Assembly (NCBI RefSeq): GCF_001298445.1
Contig: NZ_CP012036.1
Span: 1,615,263 to 1,679,262 of the forward strand
Direction: 5' to 3'
Length of the DNA stretch: 64,000 bases
DNA from: Nostoc piscinale CENA21
GTDB lineage: Bacteria; Cyanobacteriota; Cyanobacteriia; Cyanobacteriales; Nostocaceae
The notes beneath the pieces are model-generated. The model searched no databases. It saw only the letters and a list, made by a program, of their open reading frames with translations, and was not told the origin of the DNA. The translations under genes were made by a program, and so were the position numbers. This document shows positions 46,138-55,493 of this stretch, piece after piece (position 1 is the stretch's first letter; each line of letters begins with the position of its first letter).

Positions 46138-46854
46138 ATGACAAAAAAAGTATCGCGTCGCTTGCGAGAACTGCAAGCAAAGGTAGAAGATAGGGACTAC
46201 GCGCCCTTAGACGCGTTAGCACTATTAAAAGAAACAGCAACCGCTAAATTCCCCGAAGCCGCAGAAGCACATATTCGGTTGGGAATTGACCCCAAGTATA
46301 CAGACCAACAGTTGCGGACAACGGTAGCACTACCCAAAGGTACAGGACAAATTGTCCGGGTAGCAGTTATCGCTAGAGGTGAAAAAGTCACAGAAGCAAG
46401 CAACGCTGGTGCGGACATTGTTGGTTCGGAAGAATTGATTGACGAAATCCAAAAAGGGATGATGGATTTCGATAAACTAATTGCGACACCAGATGTTATG
46501 CCACAGGTAGCGAAACTAGGTAAATTACTAGGCCCCCGTGGTTTGATGCCATCCCCCAAAGGTGGTACAGTAACATTTGACATTGCAAGTGCGATCGCCG
46601 AATTCAAAGCTGGTAAATTAGAATTCCGGGCTGACCGTACTGGTATTGTTCATGTTATGTTTGGTAAGGCAGCTTTCTCCCCAGAAGATTTGTTAGTAAA
46701 CTTGAAGGCGTTACAAGAAACAATTGACCGTAACCGTCCTTCTGGAGCAAAAGGCCGCTATTGGCGAACCTTCTATGTATCTGCTACTATGGGGCCTTCA
46801 ATTAAAGTTGACATCACCGCTTTACGGGATTTAAAACTGACCGAAGTTGCATAA
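46138..46854 (+). CDS. rplA: Ribosomal protein L1
   Basis: 238 residues matching uL1: KVSRRLRELQAKV, EAHIRLGIDPKYTDQQLRTTVALPKGTG, and the signature LGKLLGPRGLMPSPKGGTV (about 122-140). It binds the L1 stalk of 23S rRNA and can repress its own operon. GGAGAAAAAA precedes the ATG. The rplJL leader follows. Confidence 0.97.
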   Translation: MTKKVSRRLRELQAKVEDRDYAPLDALALLKETATAKFPEAAEAHIRLGIDPKYTDQQLRTTVALPKGTGQIVRVAVIARGEKVTEASNAGADIVGSEELIDEIQKGMMDFDKLIATPDVMPQVAKLGKLLGPRGLMPSPKGGTVTFDIASAIAEFKAGKLEFRADRTGIVHVMFGKAAFSPEDLLVNLKALQETIDRNRPSGAKGRYWRTFYVSATMGPSIKVDITALRDLKLTEVA

Positions 46855-46925
46855 GAATAGGGAATAGAGAGTCGGGAGTAAGAAAGAAAAAGCCTACTCG
46901 CCACTTCTTTAAAACTAAATAGTTC

Positions 46926-47075
46926 AAACCGGAGACAGCAGGTGCGAATAGCTTAATATCCTGCCGAGGTAAAAACTCTCATTGCCTGAAGTACTACCTA
47001 CAAGGCGTAGACACTACAGCGTCAAGAGTTTTGCTGCTAAACCCCGGTTAAAAAACTGGGGTTTATTGTTTTTGG
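46926..47075 (+). promoter_or_regulatory. L10-type leader with attenuator upstream of rplJL
   Basis: A 284-base gap between rplA and rplJ contains paired segments (CAGCAGGTGCGAATAGC, then CCTGCCGAGG) as in L10-leader RNAs. It ends in a terminator-like hairpin: AAACCCCGGTT (47039-47049) with AACTGGGGTTT (47054-47064), followed by ATTGTTTTT. Binding of the L10-L12 complex to such leaders controls rplJL (family knowledge). Confidence 0.7.
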
Positions 47076-47138
47076 TTGTTCAGAACTAGAACACACAAGC
47101 AGAAAAATCGCTGATTTTGCCCTTGGAGGTGAAACAAG

Positions 47139-47678
47139 ATGGGTAGAACTTTAGAAAACAAACAAGAAATAGTAGCTGACCTCAAACAATCTTTGAGTGA
47201 GTCAACTTTAGCACTTGTAATTGAATACCAAGGGCTAACAGTTGCCGAAATCACAGATTTACGGCGGCGGTTGCGTCCGAGTGGCACTACTTGTAAAGTG
47301 ACAAAAAATACCTTAATGGGTATTGCCATTAAAGAGGATGAAAAATGGCAACCAATGTCTGAGTTGCTAAAAGGTTCTTCCGCCTTTTTGTTAGTCAAAG
47401 AAGATTTCTCCTCAGCAATTAAGGCTTATCAAGACTTCCAAAAAGCCACCAAGAAGACAGAACTTCGTGGCGGTGTTATGGAAGGCCGTCTGCTGAAAGA
47501 AGCGGATGTCAAGGCTTTAGGAGACTTGCCATCCAAAGAACAACTCATGGGTCAAATTGCTGGAGCTATCAACGCATTGGCTACCAAAATTGCTGTTGGT
47601 ATCAACGAAGTTCCTGGTGGCTTGGCTCGTGCTTTGCAAGCTTTGGCTGAGAAAGAACAAGGAAGCGCAGCTGAATAG
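47139..47678 (+). CDS. rplJ: Ribosomal protein L10
   Basis: 179 residues: MGRTLENKQEIVADLKQSL start, LVIEYQGLTVAEITDLRRRLR, KVTKNTLMGIAI, and the C-terminal helix region (LARALQALAEKEQG) that binds L7/L12 dimers. It anchors the stalk to 23S rRNA. GGAGGTGAAAC precedes the ATG. rplL follows after 188 bases. Confidence 0.97.
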   Translation: MGRTLENKQEIVADLKQSLSESTLALVIEYQGLTVAEITDLRRRLRPSGTTCKVTKNTLMGIAIKEDEKWQPMSELLKGSSAFLLVKEDFSSAIKAYQDFQKATKKTELRGGVMEGRLLKEADVKALGDLPSKEQLMGQIAGAINALATKIAVGINEVPGGLARALQALAEKEQGSAAE

Positions 47679-47866
47679 TCAGCAAAAAGTAGGAAGTATG
47701 AAGTATGAACTGTAAAATAAGCCGATTATTCAAAAATGGTTTATTTACTAATTTTTTCATTCTTTAGACTTCTTTAGTCAAGAGTCAATAGTCAGTGGTA
47801 ATTACAAATGACGAATGACAAATGACAAACTACTCATAATTAATCAAAAATTACGGAGTTACATCA

Positions 47867-48262
47867 ATGTCTGCTACAACCGATAACATTTTAGAACAAT
47901 TAAAATCCTTGACCTTGCTAGAAGCTGCTGAATTAGTTAAGCAAATCGAAGAAGCTTTTGGCGTAAGTGCTGCTGCACCTGCTGGTGGCATGATGATGAT
48001 GGCTGCTCCTGGTGCTGGTGCTGCTGCTGCTGAACCAGTAGAAGAAAAAACCGAGTTTGACGTAATTCTGGAATCTGTTCCTGCTGACAAGAAGATTGCC
48101 GTACTGAAGATTGTACGTGAATTGACTGGTCTAGGCTTGAAAGAAGCTAAAGACTTGGTAGAAGCTGCTCCTAAGCCAATTAAAGAAGCGATCGCTAAAG
48201 AAGCTGCTGAAGATGCTAAGAAACGGATTGAAGAAGCTGGCGGTAAAGTTACCGTTAAATAG
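47867..48262 (+). CDS. rplL: Ribosomal protein L7/L12
   Basis: 131 residues: N-terminal dimerisation domain (MSATTDNILEQLKSLTLLEAAELVKQIEEAFGV), an alanine/glycine/methionine hinge (APAGGMMMMAAPGAGAAAAEP) and the factor-binding C-terminal domain (KTEFDVILESVPADKKIAVLKIVRELTGLGLKEAKDLVE). It recruits translation GTPases. A strong terminator follows within 50 bases, ending the cluster. Confidence 0.97.
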   Translation: MSATTDNILEQLKSLTLLEAAELVKQIEEAFGVSAAAPAGGMMMMAAPGAGAAAAEPVEEKTEFDVILESVPADKKIAVLKIVRELTGLGLKEAKDLVEAAPKPIKEAIAKEAAEDAKKRIEEAGGKVTVK

Positions 48263-48290
48263 TTCCAGTTTCAATACTTGTTTTTAATTA

Positions 48291-48317
48291 AGAAGCCTAT
48301 TTAGGCTTCTTTTTTTG
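48291..48317 (+). terminator. Rho-independent terminator of the ribosomal cluster
   Basis: AGAAGCCTA and TAGGCTTCT pair around TT and are followed by TTTTTTTG, 28 bases after rplL. Confidence 0.92.
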
Positions 48318-48394
48318 TATTTTTATTCATTATTTTTCTACCCATAGCCAAAGCAGTTATACCAATTCTATGAGAAGCTGCACTTTATAAATCC

Positions 48395-48424
48395 TGTAGA
48401 GACGTTGTATAAAACGTCTCTACA
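48395..48424. repeat. Dispersed 12-bp hairpin (GTAGAGACGTT type), second copy
   Basis: TGTAGAGACGTT and AACGTCTCTACA pair exactly around GTATAA. The stem core matches the hairpin at 42755-42784. Confidence 0.75.
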
Positions 48425-48470
48425 ACAACTTTTAATTCTGCCGCCTGTCACCTCTTACTTGTCCTCTGCT

Positions 48471-49493
48471 TTATCTCAGAATAATCCTATTACGCCCTTC
48501 AGCTTTGGCTGTGTAAAGTGCTTTATCTGCGGCCACAATCAAATCAGAAGGTGAAGATTCCCACGTAGGAATTAGGGTAGCTACGCCGATACTCAGAGTG
48601 ACGTACTCATTTACCGCAGAAGCATCATGAACAATTTGTAAGTTGTTAACACCAGCTTGCATTGCTGTGGCTACATGAAATGCACCAGCTGCATGAGTAT
48701 TTGGCATAACTACAGCAAATTCTTCGCCACCATAACGAGCTACTAAATCGTGATGTTTTTGTGCATTTTTGCTCAAAACAGCACCCACCCTCTGCAAACA
48801 CACGTCTCCAGCAGGATGACCATATTGATCGTTATAAAATTTGAAATAATCGATATCACATAAAATTAATGACAGAGGAGATTCTTCTTGTGCTAAATTT
48901 ATCCATTGGGTATTGAGATATTCATCAAAACGACGGCGATTAGCCAGACCTGTTAAACCATCAACATTAGCGAGTTGTTGTAAAGCTAGGTTGGCTGCTT
49001 CTAACTGTTTGTATACTTGCGCTTGTTGTAGCAGACGACGTAAACGTTGACGCAAAACTGCCCAATGAATTGGCTTGGTAACATAATCAGAGGCTCCTGC
49101 TTCAAAGGCGCGGTCTACAGATTCCGCATCATTCAAACTAGTGATCATTAATATGGGTGTGCGTTCCCATAATTTGGAAATCACAGTATTGCCTGTAGCA
49201 GAGTCAGTATCAAAATTTGCCAATGCTGACATAAGGTTATTTCTGGCAATTTGAAGCAGGTGCTTACAACAAGTAAAGCCATCCATGACGGGCATGATTG
49301 CATCTAGCAATACTATGTCGGGTTTGACAGTCTCATAGGCATCTAAGCACTGCTTGCCATCTGCAACCTCAACAACTCGATAGCCTTCTTGTTCCATAGC
49401 TTCACGCAACAGCAAGCGGATGGTCTTGTCATCATCAGCCACCAGAATTACTGGAGGTTGTTTAGGTAGAGAAAATGGGCTTAAGCCTGACAT
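48471..49493 (-). CDS. Response regulator with GGDEF diguanylate cyclase domain
   Basis: 340 residues from the ATG at 49493 (MSGLSPFSLPKQPP); an upstream ATG at 49613 would add 40 residues without family resemblance. Receiver domain (about 16-170) with VADDDKT, phosphoacceptor Asp in IVLLDAIMPVMDG, and YVTKPIHW. It has an insert of about 25 residues (NNLMSALANFDTDSATG) between receiver strands. Then a GGDEF domain with DGLTGLANRRRFDEYL and active-site RYGGEEFAVVMP, so cyclic di-GMP synthesis is expected. It is a single gene; no kinase is next to it. Confidence 0.93.
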   Translation of the reverse strand: MSGLSPFSLPKQPPVILVADDDKTIRLLLREAMEQEGYRVVEVADGKQCLDAYETVKPDIVLLDAIMPVMDGFTCCKHLLQIARNNLMSALANFDTDSATGNTVISKLWERTPILMITSLNDAESVDRAFEAGASDYVTKPIHWAVLRQRLRRLLQQAQVYKQLEAANLALQQLANVDGLTGLANRRRFDEYLNTQWINLAQEESPLSLILCDIDYFKFYNDQYGHPAGDVCLQRVGAVLSKNAQKHHDLVARYGGEEFAVVMPNTHAAGAFHVATAMQAGVNNLQIVHDASAVNEYVTLSIGVATLIPTWESSPSDLIVAADKALYTAKAEGRNRIILR

Positions 49494-50419
49494 GAATTGC
49501 GTTCCACAGAAAATGAAAGTATCGACGAAGGGTAAGCGGGAGAAAACCTGCATAACACAAAAAAAAGAGCCATTGAGTAAGATTTTGTGACAGTAAATCT
49601 TACTGGAAGGCAACTGGCTAAAATTTCATGACCGCAGTAAAACTTGGCAGTACTGCAATGGTCTATATTGTGCAAGAAGTTTGAATTTCCTATTGGAGTG
49701 AGTGCTTGTTAGCACTACTGACTGATAATGGAGGGCGCGATCGCACAACCGTTCCATCATGGCTAAAAAATTTTCTACCCACCCTATCCGACTGCACAAT
49801 CCATTTTTTTAGGAAAAGAGAATATTTAATCAGCTTCAGTAAAGAAAGATTTAGATAAATCGGTTTCATAGATAATTTACTGACAAGGGAAAAGCAATTT
49901 ATTTGGGTTGCTCTAGCGTCGCAAATAAGACCTATGTTTATATTTCCCTGGCTACAAAGCCTAATTACTATTTTGAGCAAAACTTCAAATCTACACTATG
50001 CTGATTAAACTTTTAAGTGACTTTAGACACATACTAAGTAGATTATCAGTCATGACCAAACATGGCTGAGAAAACAGCTAAACTAAATCTGAAAAACGCT
50101 AGAATGTCCTTGTTTTCTACTTGTAGTGCAATCTCATCCATTTCAATGGATGGGTAATCACCCAGCTTAAACAGTGTTAATATCAAGCTATATAACAAAC
50201 TTTATTTTTTAAAGGTTAATTTACTTTCGAGTTAAGTAAAATTCCTGATTTCGACCTGAATAGTTCGTGAGTAGCACAAAATAATAGATAAACTTTTAAA
50301 TAATCTTTATATACCGACTAGAATGTATTAAGACACACTTACAGAAAAATTTTTTTAAATAATATTGTTACCGCTAAAATTTTTAATAAAAATAAATTTA
50401 AATTAACTCAATTACAGCT
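49494..50419. other. Long AT-rich intergenic region
   Basis: About 920 bases between divergent genes. Several short minus-strand frames exist (49690-49980 and others) but none has family features or a ribosome-binding site. I see no tRNA, repeat array or strong hairpin. A non-coding RNA cannot be excluded. Confidence 0.4.
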
Positions 50420-50680
50420 ATGCCAGACTCTTTAATGTATCAACAAGATAACTTTGTGGTGTTAGAAACCAACCAACCAGAACAATTTCTCACAGCATCA
50501 GAGTTATTTGAAAAGCTGAAAACAGTTTTACAAACAATCAATTCTCAAGATTTACCACCAGATTTACAAAATATTGAATCTTTGGAAGCTAGAGTTCAAT
50601 ATCTCATCGATACTAGTTGTGAGTTGGATGTTGGCAAGGGTCAATATTTGCAGTGGTATGCAGTTCGGCTAGAAAAGTGA
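50420..50680 (+). CDS. CRR7-like protein (NDH-1 assembly family, DUF3571)
   Basis: 86 residues starting MPDSLMYQQDNFVVLETNQPEQFL and ending IDTSCELDVGKGQYLQWYAVRLEK, a pattern I associate with the chlororespiratory reduction 7 family, which helps to assemble the NAD(P)H dehydrogenase-like complex in plants and cyanobacteria. There is no transmembrane segment, in line with a cytosolic assembly factor. The match is from memory of the family, so it should be taken as probable, not proven. Confidence 0.72.
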   Translation: MPDSLMYQQDNFVVLETNQPEQFLTASELFEKLKTVLQTINSQDLPPDLQNIESLEARVQYLIDTSCELDVGKGQYLQWYAVRLEK

Positions 50681-50700
50681 TTGTTGGTCAGTAGCAATAG

Positions 50701-51210
50701 TTATTGGTCATTAATTTGATGGTGTCTGAGATATTCCAAGATGCTAGGCTCGTTTTGTCTTTCAGCAATATCTTGAGCTGTTACACCATCATAGGTTTTA
50801 GTCTGACAACTTGCACCAGCTTCTATCAATAACATTATTGCTTCTATGTCTTGATTGAAGACTGCGTGCATTAAAGCTGTATGGGAATTTTCGTCTTGAC
50901 GTTCTGTATCTGCACCATTTTCAAGCAAATATCTGACTAAATCATACTGTCTAGATAAAACAGCATTAATCAGTGGAATACTATCATTGACCCCATTAAC
51001 ATCAGCTCCAGCTTTGGTTAAGGTAACAGAAACTGTATGATTTGCCTTTGCGGTAGTCCTTGTCAGTGCCAAAGTTAAATAATAACTACTTTTAGGAAAA
51101 GAAACTTGGTGTAAAATATCGAGTGCTGTACGAGAGTCATCTTGGTTTATAGCACGGATCAAATCTTTCCCTAGACCAGACGTGTCTAAAATATCTTTGT
51201 CCATAATCAT
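50701..51210 (-). CDS. Ankyrin-repeat protein
   Basis: 169 residues from the ATG at 51210 (an upstream TTG lies in a HIP1 site and is unlikely). Ankyrin repeats are visible: TVSVTLTKAGADVNGVNDSIPLINAVLSRQYDLVRYLLENGADTERQDENSHTALMHAVFNQDIEAIMLLIEAGASCQTKTYDGVTAQDIA covers about three units, with an N-terminal degenerate one. The domain binds proteins; the partner is unknown. It is convergent with the CRR7-like gene, 20 bases apart. Confidence 0.85.
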   Translation of the reverse strand: MIMDKDILDTSGLGKDLIRAINQDDSRTALDILHQVSFPKSSYYLTLALTRTTAKANHTVSVTLTKAGADVNGVNDSIPLINAVLSRQYDLVRYLLENGADTERQDENSHTALMHAVFNQDIEAIMLLIEAGASCQTKTYDGVTAQDIAERQNEPSILEYLRHHQINDQ

Positions 51211-51278
51211 CAATCTAGGCGATCGCACAGTCAATAGCTAATAATTAATATTTATTGCTATTGACCATTGACCATTGA

Positions 51279-51824
51279 CTATTGACTAGTAACTAACGCT
51301 AACTCAATTTTATCTGCATCGGGCTGAGTAATTTTAATTACTACTCCTGGGCCAAAGTAACTGGTCATTTTTTCTTGTTTTTCTTGCCAAGCATGAACGG
51401 GTATATCAGGAGAATCAAATTCTAAAATTAAGGTGTAAGCACCATTAGTTTCCTCTTCTCTTAAACCTGTAACAGTTGGTCTTTCTTCATCGCTGGGACT
51501 GAGACCTAAGTAAGAGAGTGCTGCATCCAAGTGAGCATCTTGACCATAACAATACCGAGTGATGTCTTTGCGGATTTTATTTTGCGTGACAGTTGCTTGC
51601 TGCTGACGCAGAGATAATACAGATGGTGTGGTGACTTGGCTGAAGGGTATTGGTTTAAGTTCATTGGCTTTGAGTGCTAGTCCCCCTAACAACAAAGGAA
51701 AACCATAAAAAAAACCCACAAGATTTAATGTGGCATTATTAGCAGCATAGGCGATGAAACCGACAAGGGTTAAGATGCCACCAACGGTTAAACCTAGAGT
51801 TCCCAAAGAGATTTGGCGTAACAT
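51279..51824 (-). CDS. DUF2854-family membrane protein
   Basis: 181 residues. Two transmembrane helices at the N-terminus (LGTLGLTVGGILTLVGFIAYAA and ATLNLVGFFYGFPLLLGGLAL), then a soluble part with TQNKIRKDITRYCYGQDAHLDAALSYLGLSPSDEERPTV and WQEKQEKMTSYFGPGVVIKI. This matches DUF2854, a family of photosynthetic organisms with unknown function. It lies 68 bases upstream of the ankyrin gene on the same strand, so they may be co-transcribed. Confidence 0.8.
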   Translation of the reverse strand: MLRQISLGTLGLTVGGILTLVGFIAYAANNATLNLVGFFYGFPLLLGGLALKANELKPIPFSQVTTPSVLSLRQQQATVTQNKIRKDITRYCYGQDAHLDAALSYLGLSPSDEERPTVTGLREEETNGAYTLILEFDSPDIPVHAWQEKQEKMTSYFGPGVVIKITQPDADKIELALVTSQ

Positions 51825-51981
51825 GAGCAGAAGATAATATTTATTAAGACATTAGTTTTATTATCATCGGCTATGTGTCACAGATGATGAGAAACTCACA
51901 ACTTTCGGCTAGTTGATCAAGCTTTGCCTGATTTTGCGTTAACTTTAAACTGGACTGTAATTAATCAAAGGCAGATAAAAA

Positions 51982-52164
51982 ATGGATTTACAAACTATAA
52001 AAGAACGAATTGCGGCAGTTCAAAGCAAACGCGACTATCTTTTAAGTCTTTTAGAACAGCCAAATTTAGGAACTTTGAGAGTTGATGTCAATCAAGCTTT
52101 AGAAGAACTAGATGACTTACTTGATGAATATAAACGTACTATCCCAGAAACGGGAAATAATTAA
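51982..52164 (+). CDS. Small coiled-coil protein, unknown function
   Basis: 60 residues with an uninterrupted helical, heptad-like pattern: MDLQTIKERIAAVQSKRDYL, LSLLEQPNLGTLRVDVNQAL, EELDDLLDEYKRTIPETG. It carries no membrane segment and no recognised domain. AAAGGCAG lies 10 bases before the ATG. A hairpin follows. The size and Leu/Glu/Asp spacing suggest an antiparallel helical pair. Confidence 0.65.
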   Translation: MDLQTIKERIAAVQSKRDYLLSLLEQPNLGTLRVDVNQALEELDDLLDEYKRTIPETGNN

Positions 52165-52179
52165 TTTGTACTAAAAATT

Positions 52180-52218
52180 GCGTCGGTATCTCTGATAGGA
52201 TCAGATTGATGCCGACGC
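52180..52218 (+). terminator. Hairpin after the 60-residue gene
   Basis: GCGTCGG (52180-52186) pairs with CCGACGC (52212-52218), with an inner TCTGAT/ATCAGA stem. No T-tract follows, so termination is uncertain. Confidence 0.5.
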
Positions 52219-52420
52219 TCTTCAATAACAAAACATTACTAGCTCTCCAGCAATGAGCCAAGCCTAAGTCAATATGGCATTAAGGGACTAACTAACAAAG
52301 ATATAGTATCACTGTGTAGGTAGGGAACAGGTAGCAGGGGGTAGGGGAAAAAGAACAATACCCTCTCTTGAAAACTTGGATAATTTATTTTCTGCAAGTA
52401 CCTAAATTTCGTTGCAAAAT

Positions 52421-52837
52421 TTATCGCATAACTTCACTGTCTCCTCTACGTTTGCCTAATTGTTTGACTAAAGCGATGAGTTCAGAAGTTGAGACATCTT
52501 TCTTACAAAAATCATCGAAGTTAGCCATTCCTGTGGCACGAGGAGAGTTTGCCTCTTCTACTGAAGAGTAAGCAAGTATTTGAGTATGGGGAGAAATGGC
52601 TTTAATTTGACTAGAAGCACTCCAACCATCCATGATGGGCATTTGTAAATCTAAAACAATCACATCAGGCTGGCAGCCTTGAACCATTTCAATCGCTTCT
52701 TGACCATTACTCGCTAACCCAACAACTTGAATATTCTCTTGACAAGAAAAAGCCAATTGTAGGGTTAGACGAGTTAATTCATGGTCATCAACCACAAGAA
52801 CGCGTAATACAGAAGACTCACAGGAGAGCATTAACAT
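52421..52837 (-). CDS. Single-domain response regulator (receiver only)
   Basis: 138 residues, all receiver: acidic pocket VLVVDDHELTR, phosphoacceptor Asp about 63 in VIVLDLQMPIMDGW, the Thr/Ser switch in ILAYSSVEE, and the Lys in FCKKDVS. No output domain follows, so it acts through protein contact or as an intermediate in a phosphorelay. The REC type resembles that of NarL/LuxR regulators. No kinase is next to it. It lies downstream of ppk on the same strand, 156 bases apart. Confidence 0.9.
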   Translation of the reverse strand: MLMLSCESSVLRVLVVDDHELTRLTLQLAFSCQENIQVVGLASNGQEAIEMVQGCQPDVIVLDLQMPIMDGWSASSQIKAISPHTQILAYSSVEEANSPRATGMANFDDFCKKDVSTSELIALVKQLGKRRGDSEVMR

Positions 52838-52993
52838 TCAAGGGGAAAAAATTAGTGACAACAATGTTTATAGTTTATGAGAGCTAGTCCCAATAATTAC
52901 TCTATCTTATGGTTGATAACTCCTGTTTTATCAACCAATTCACATAGAGAAAATATGGAAAAATTAAAGTTTGCTAAAAAAATCAAATTTTTA

Positions 52994-55238
52994 CTAGTTA
53001 TCAGTGTACGAAAGACTCTTTTGAGAATCTAGTAAATTGGGTGTTCCGCCTGTAGAACGTAGTGCCATATTCATCAAAGTTATTTGTGAATTTGTTTCGG
53101 GACAATCATCTCCGGGATGGCGTTGGATATAAGTACCATCAGCTTGTAATTCCCAAGCTTGGCGGTTATCAGCCAGCATAATTCCTAAAATTTCTTGCAA
53201 ATCTTTAGCAATATCTTGATCTTTGATTGGTGTAATTACTTCCACTCGCCGATCTAGGTTGCGGCGCATCCAGTCAGCACTACCAATATAGATTTCTTCT
53301 TGACCATTGTTGTAGAAATAATAGATGCGAGAATGTTCTAAAAAGCGACCGACAATGCTGATTATCCGAATGTTTTCACTGATGTCCTTGATTCCTGGAC
53401 GTAAACAGCAAATGCCCCTAATAATCAAATCCATTTGCACACCAGCGCGGGAAGCTTCGTATAAAGTGGCGATGATTTGTGGGTCAACAAGGGAGTTCAT
53501 TTTGGCAACAATGCGCCCAGAAAAGCCATTTTTGACATTTTCGATTTCGCGCTGAATTAAAGACAAAAAGCGATCGCGCATATTTACAGGCGCAACCAAC
53601 AATTCTCGATAGGATTTTTGTCGGGAATAACCAGTTAAAAAATTAAACAAATCTGTAATATCAGCACCCAATTCTTCACGACAACTAAACAATCCTAAAT
53701 CGGTATATAGTCTTGCAGTTTTAGGGTTGTAATTTCCTGTGCCGATATGCACATAACGACGCATTCTATCTTTTTCGCGCCGCACTACCATCACGGTTTT
53801 GCAATGAGTTTTTAAGCCAACTAAACCATAGACAACATGTACTCCCACCCGTTCTAAACGTCTTGCCCAGTAAATATTATTTTCTTCATCAAATCGGGCT
53901 TTTAACTCTACTAAGACTGATACTTGTTTGCCATTTTCAGCCGCCGCAATTAAAGCGTTAACGATTGGCGAATCACCGGAAGTCCGGTAAAGGGTCATTT
54001 TGATGGCTAGTACATTCGGGTCATGGGCTGCATGGGTGATAAACCGCACCACTGTTGCTGAAAAAGATTGATAAGGATGGTGGACAAAAAGATCCTTTTC
54101 CCTAATCACCGAAAAAAAAATCTTTGCCTTCTTCCATTTCCAAGATATCTTCGCCTACATTCGGTTCGCGCAACCTTTGCAGGCGAGAAGGAACGACAGA
54201 TTGACGGGGAGGATCTTTCAGTTCTGGCAAAGGCAAAGCCAGAAAATACATCAAATCTCGTAAACCCAATAAACCGTCGACCTCATAAACATCGCTGTCG
54301 GTTAAATCTAAATCTTGTAATAACCTTGTTCTGATTGGTTCTGGGGTTTGGGATTGAATTTCGATTCTGACGGGACTACCACCAATACGACGTTTGCGTA
54401 GTTCTTGTTCAATGGCTAACAACAAATCATCGGCTTCATCTTCTTCCAGGGTTAAGTCAGCATCACGGGTAATGCGGAAGGGGTGATATTCTTGGATATT
54501 CATCCCTGGAAATAGAGTATGTAAATTATGGGCGATCGCTTGTTCTAATGGTACACCTGTCCAGTTGGCTGCATGGCCATTTTCTTGAATACCCAACTCT
54601 GGCGGTAAAGGCAAAAATCTGGGTAACACATTTGGGACTTTGACTCTGGCGAAAAATTCTTCCTCGGTATCTGGGTTTTTGACCACCACTGCCAAATTTA
54701 AACTGAGATTGGAAATGTAGGGGAAAGGATGGCTAGGGTCAACAGCCAAAGGAGTCAACACAGGAAAGATTTGTTCTTCAAAATAATTATCTAAATAAGT
54801 CCGTTGTTTTTGGTTTAAATTAATGTAGTCCAGGATATGAATACCGTGGTTGGCTAGTAGCGGACGCAAAACTTCTTCAAAATGCTGATGCTGTTTGACT
54901 ACTTGGGGGCTAAGGTGCAACCGAATATCATCTAACTGTTGTTGCGGGGTACGGCCATCGGGTGTTAACTGAGTTACCTTTGCTTCTACCTGTTGCTTTA
55001 AAGCAGCAATCCGCACCATGAAGAATTCATCTAAATTAGAACTGAAGATAGCTAAAAACTTCAGTCTTTCTAAAAGTGGTGTGCGTGAGTCAAAGGCTTC
55101 ATGCAATACTCTGTTATTAAATTCCAGCCAGCTTAACTCTCGGTTGATATAGTATTGTTGATCATTGAGATTGATGGGATTGGCAATCTTTTTAGATTTC
55201 GGCATGACGATCTGCGGGTAGCCAGAAGTAGCCCACAA
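52994..55238 (-). CDS. ppk: Polyphosphate kinase 1, frameshifted at a T9 tract
   Basis: Makes polyphosphate from ATP. Two frames join into about 747 residues. The first (55238-54102) has the N-terminal and head domains: YYINRELSWLEFNNRVLHEA and SSNLDEFFMVRIAALKQQ. The second has the catalytic phospholipase-D-like domains: RTSGDSPIVNALIAAAENGKQV, VHIGTGNYNPKTARLYTD with the autophosphorylated His, and RGICCLRPGI. The junction lies in A9 at 54112-54120 (T9 on the coding strand). With eight T's it reads DFFSVIREKDLFVHHPY, the normal sequence. All catalytic regions are intact, so the shift may be an error. Confidence 0.9.
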
Positions 55239-55303
55239 GGCTGAAGAACAATAAACATATTAGTGGAAATTTGTAATTGCCGAGAAGTTGCTTTTTTACA
55301 AAA

Positions 55304-55425
55304 CAGGACTTACGCACAAAGATTTTGTGTTGAGACTGGGTGTGGGGGTTAAAGAGTTTGGAATAAGTACACCCTTACACCTTTCCTACAACCTTTGGTT
55401 TTCGTATTACTGCGTAAGTCCTACA
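55304..55425. repeat. MITE-like dispersed element, copy 2, with inverted ends
   Basis: Begins AGGACTTACGCACAAAG and ends CTGCGTAAGTCCT. The ends are inverted repeats (GGACTTACGCA/TGCGTAAGTCC) about 100 bases apart. The interior matches the element at 18832-18990 in several blocks. No ORF is present. Confidence 0.7.
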
Positions 55426-55493
55426 AAAATCAAACAATTGTGGATGGGAAATTTGGGATTTTGAATTAATTTGCTAGTGAAACACAAAAAACT

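Noticed and set aside
49690..49980. Minus-strand frame of 96 codons in the long spacer
   Set aside because: Composition unlike a protein and no start signal or family features.
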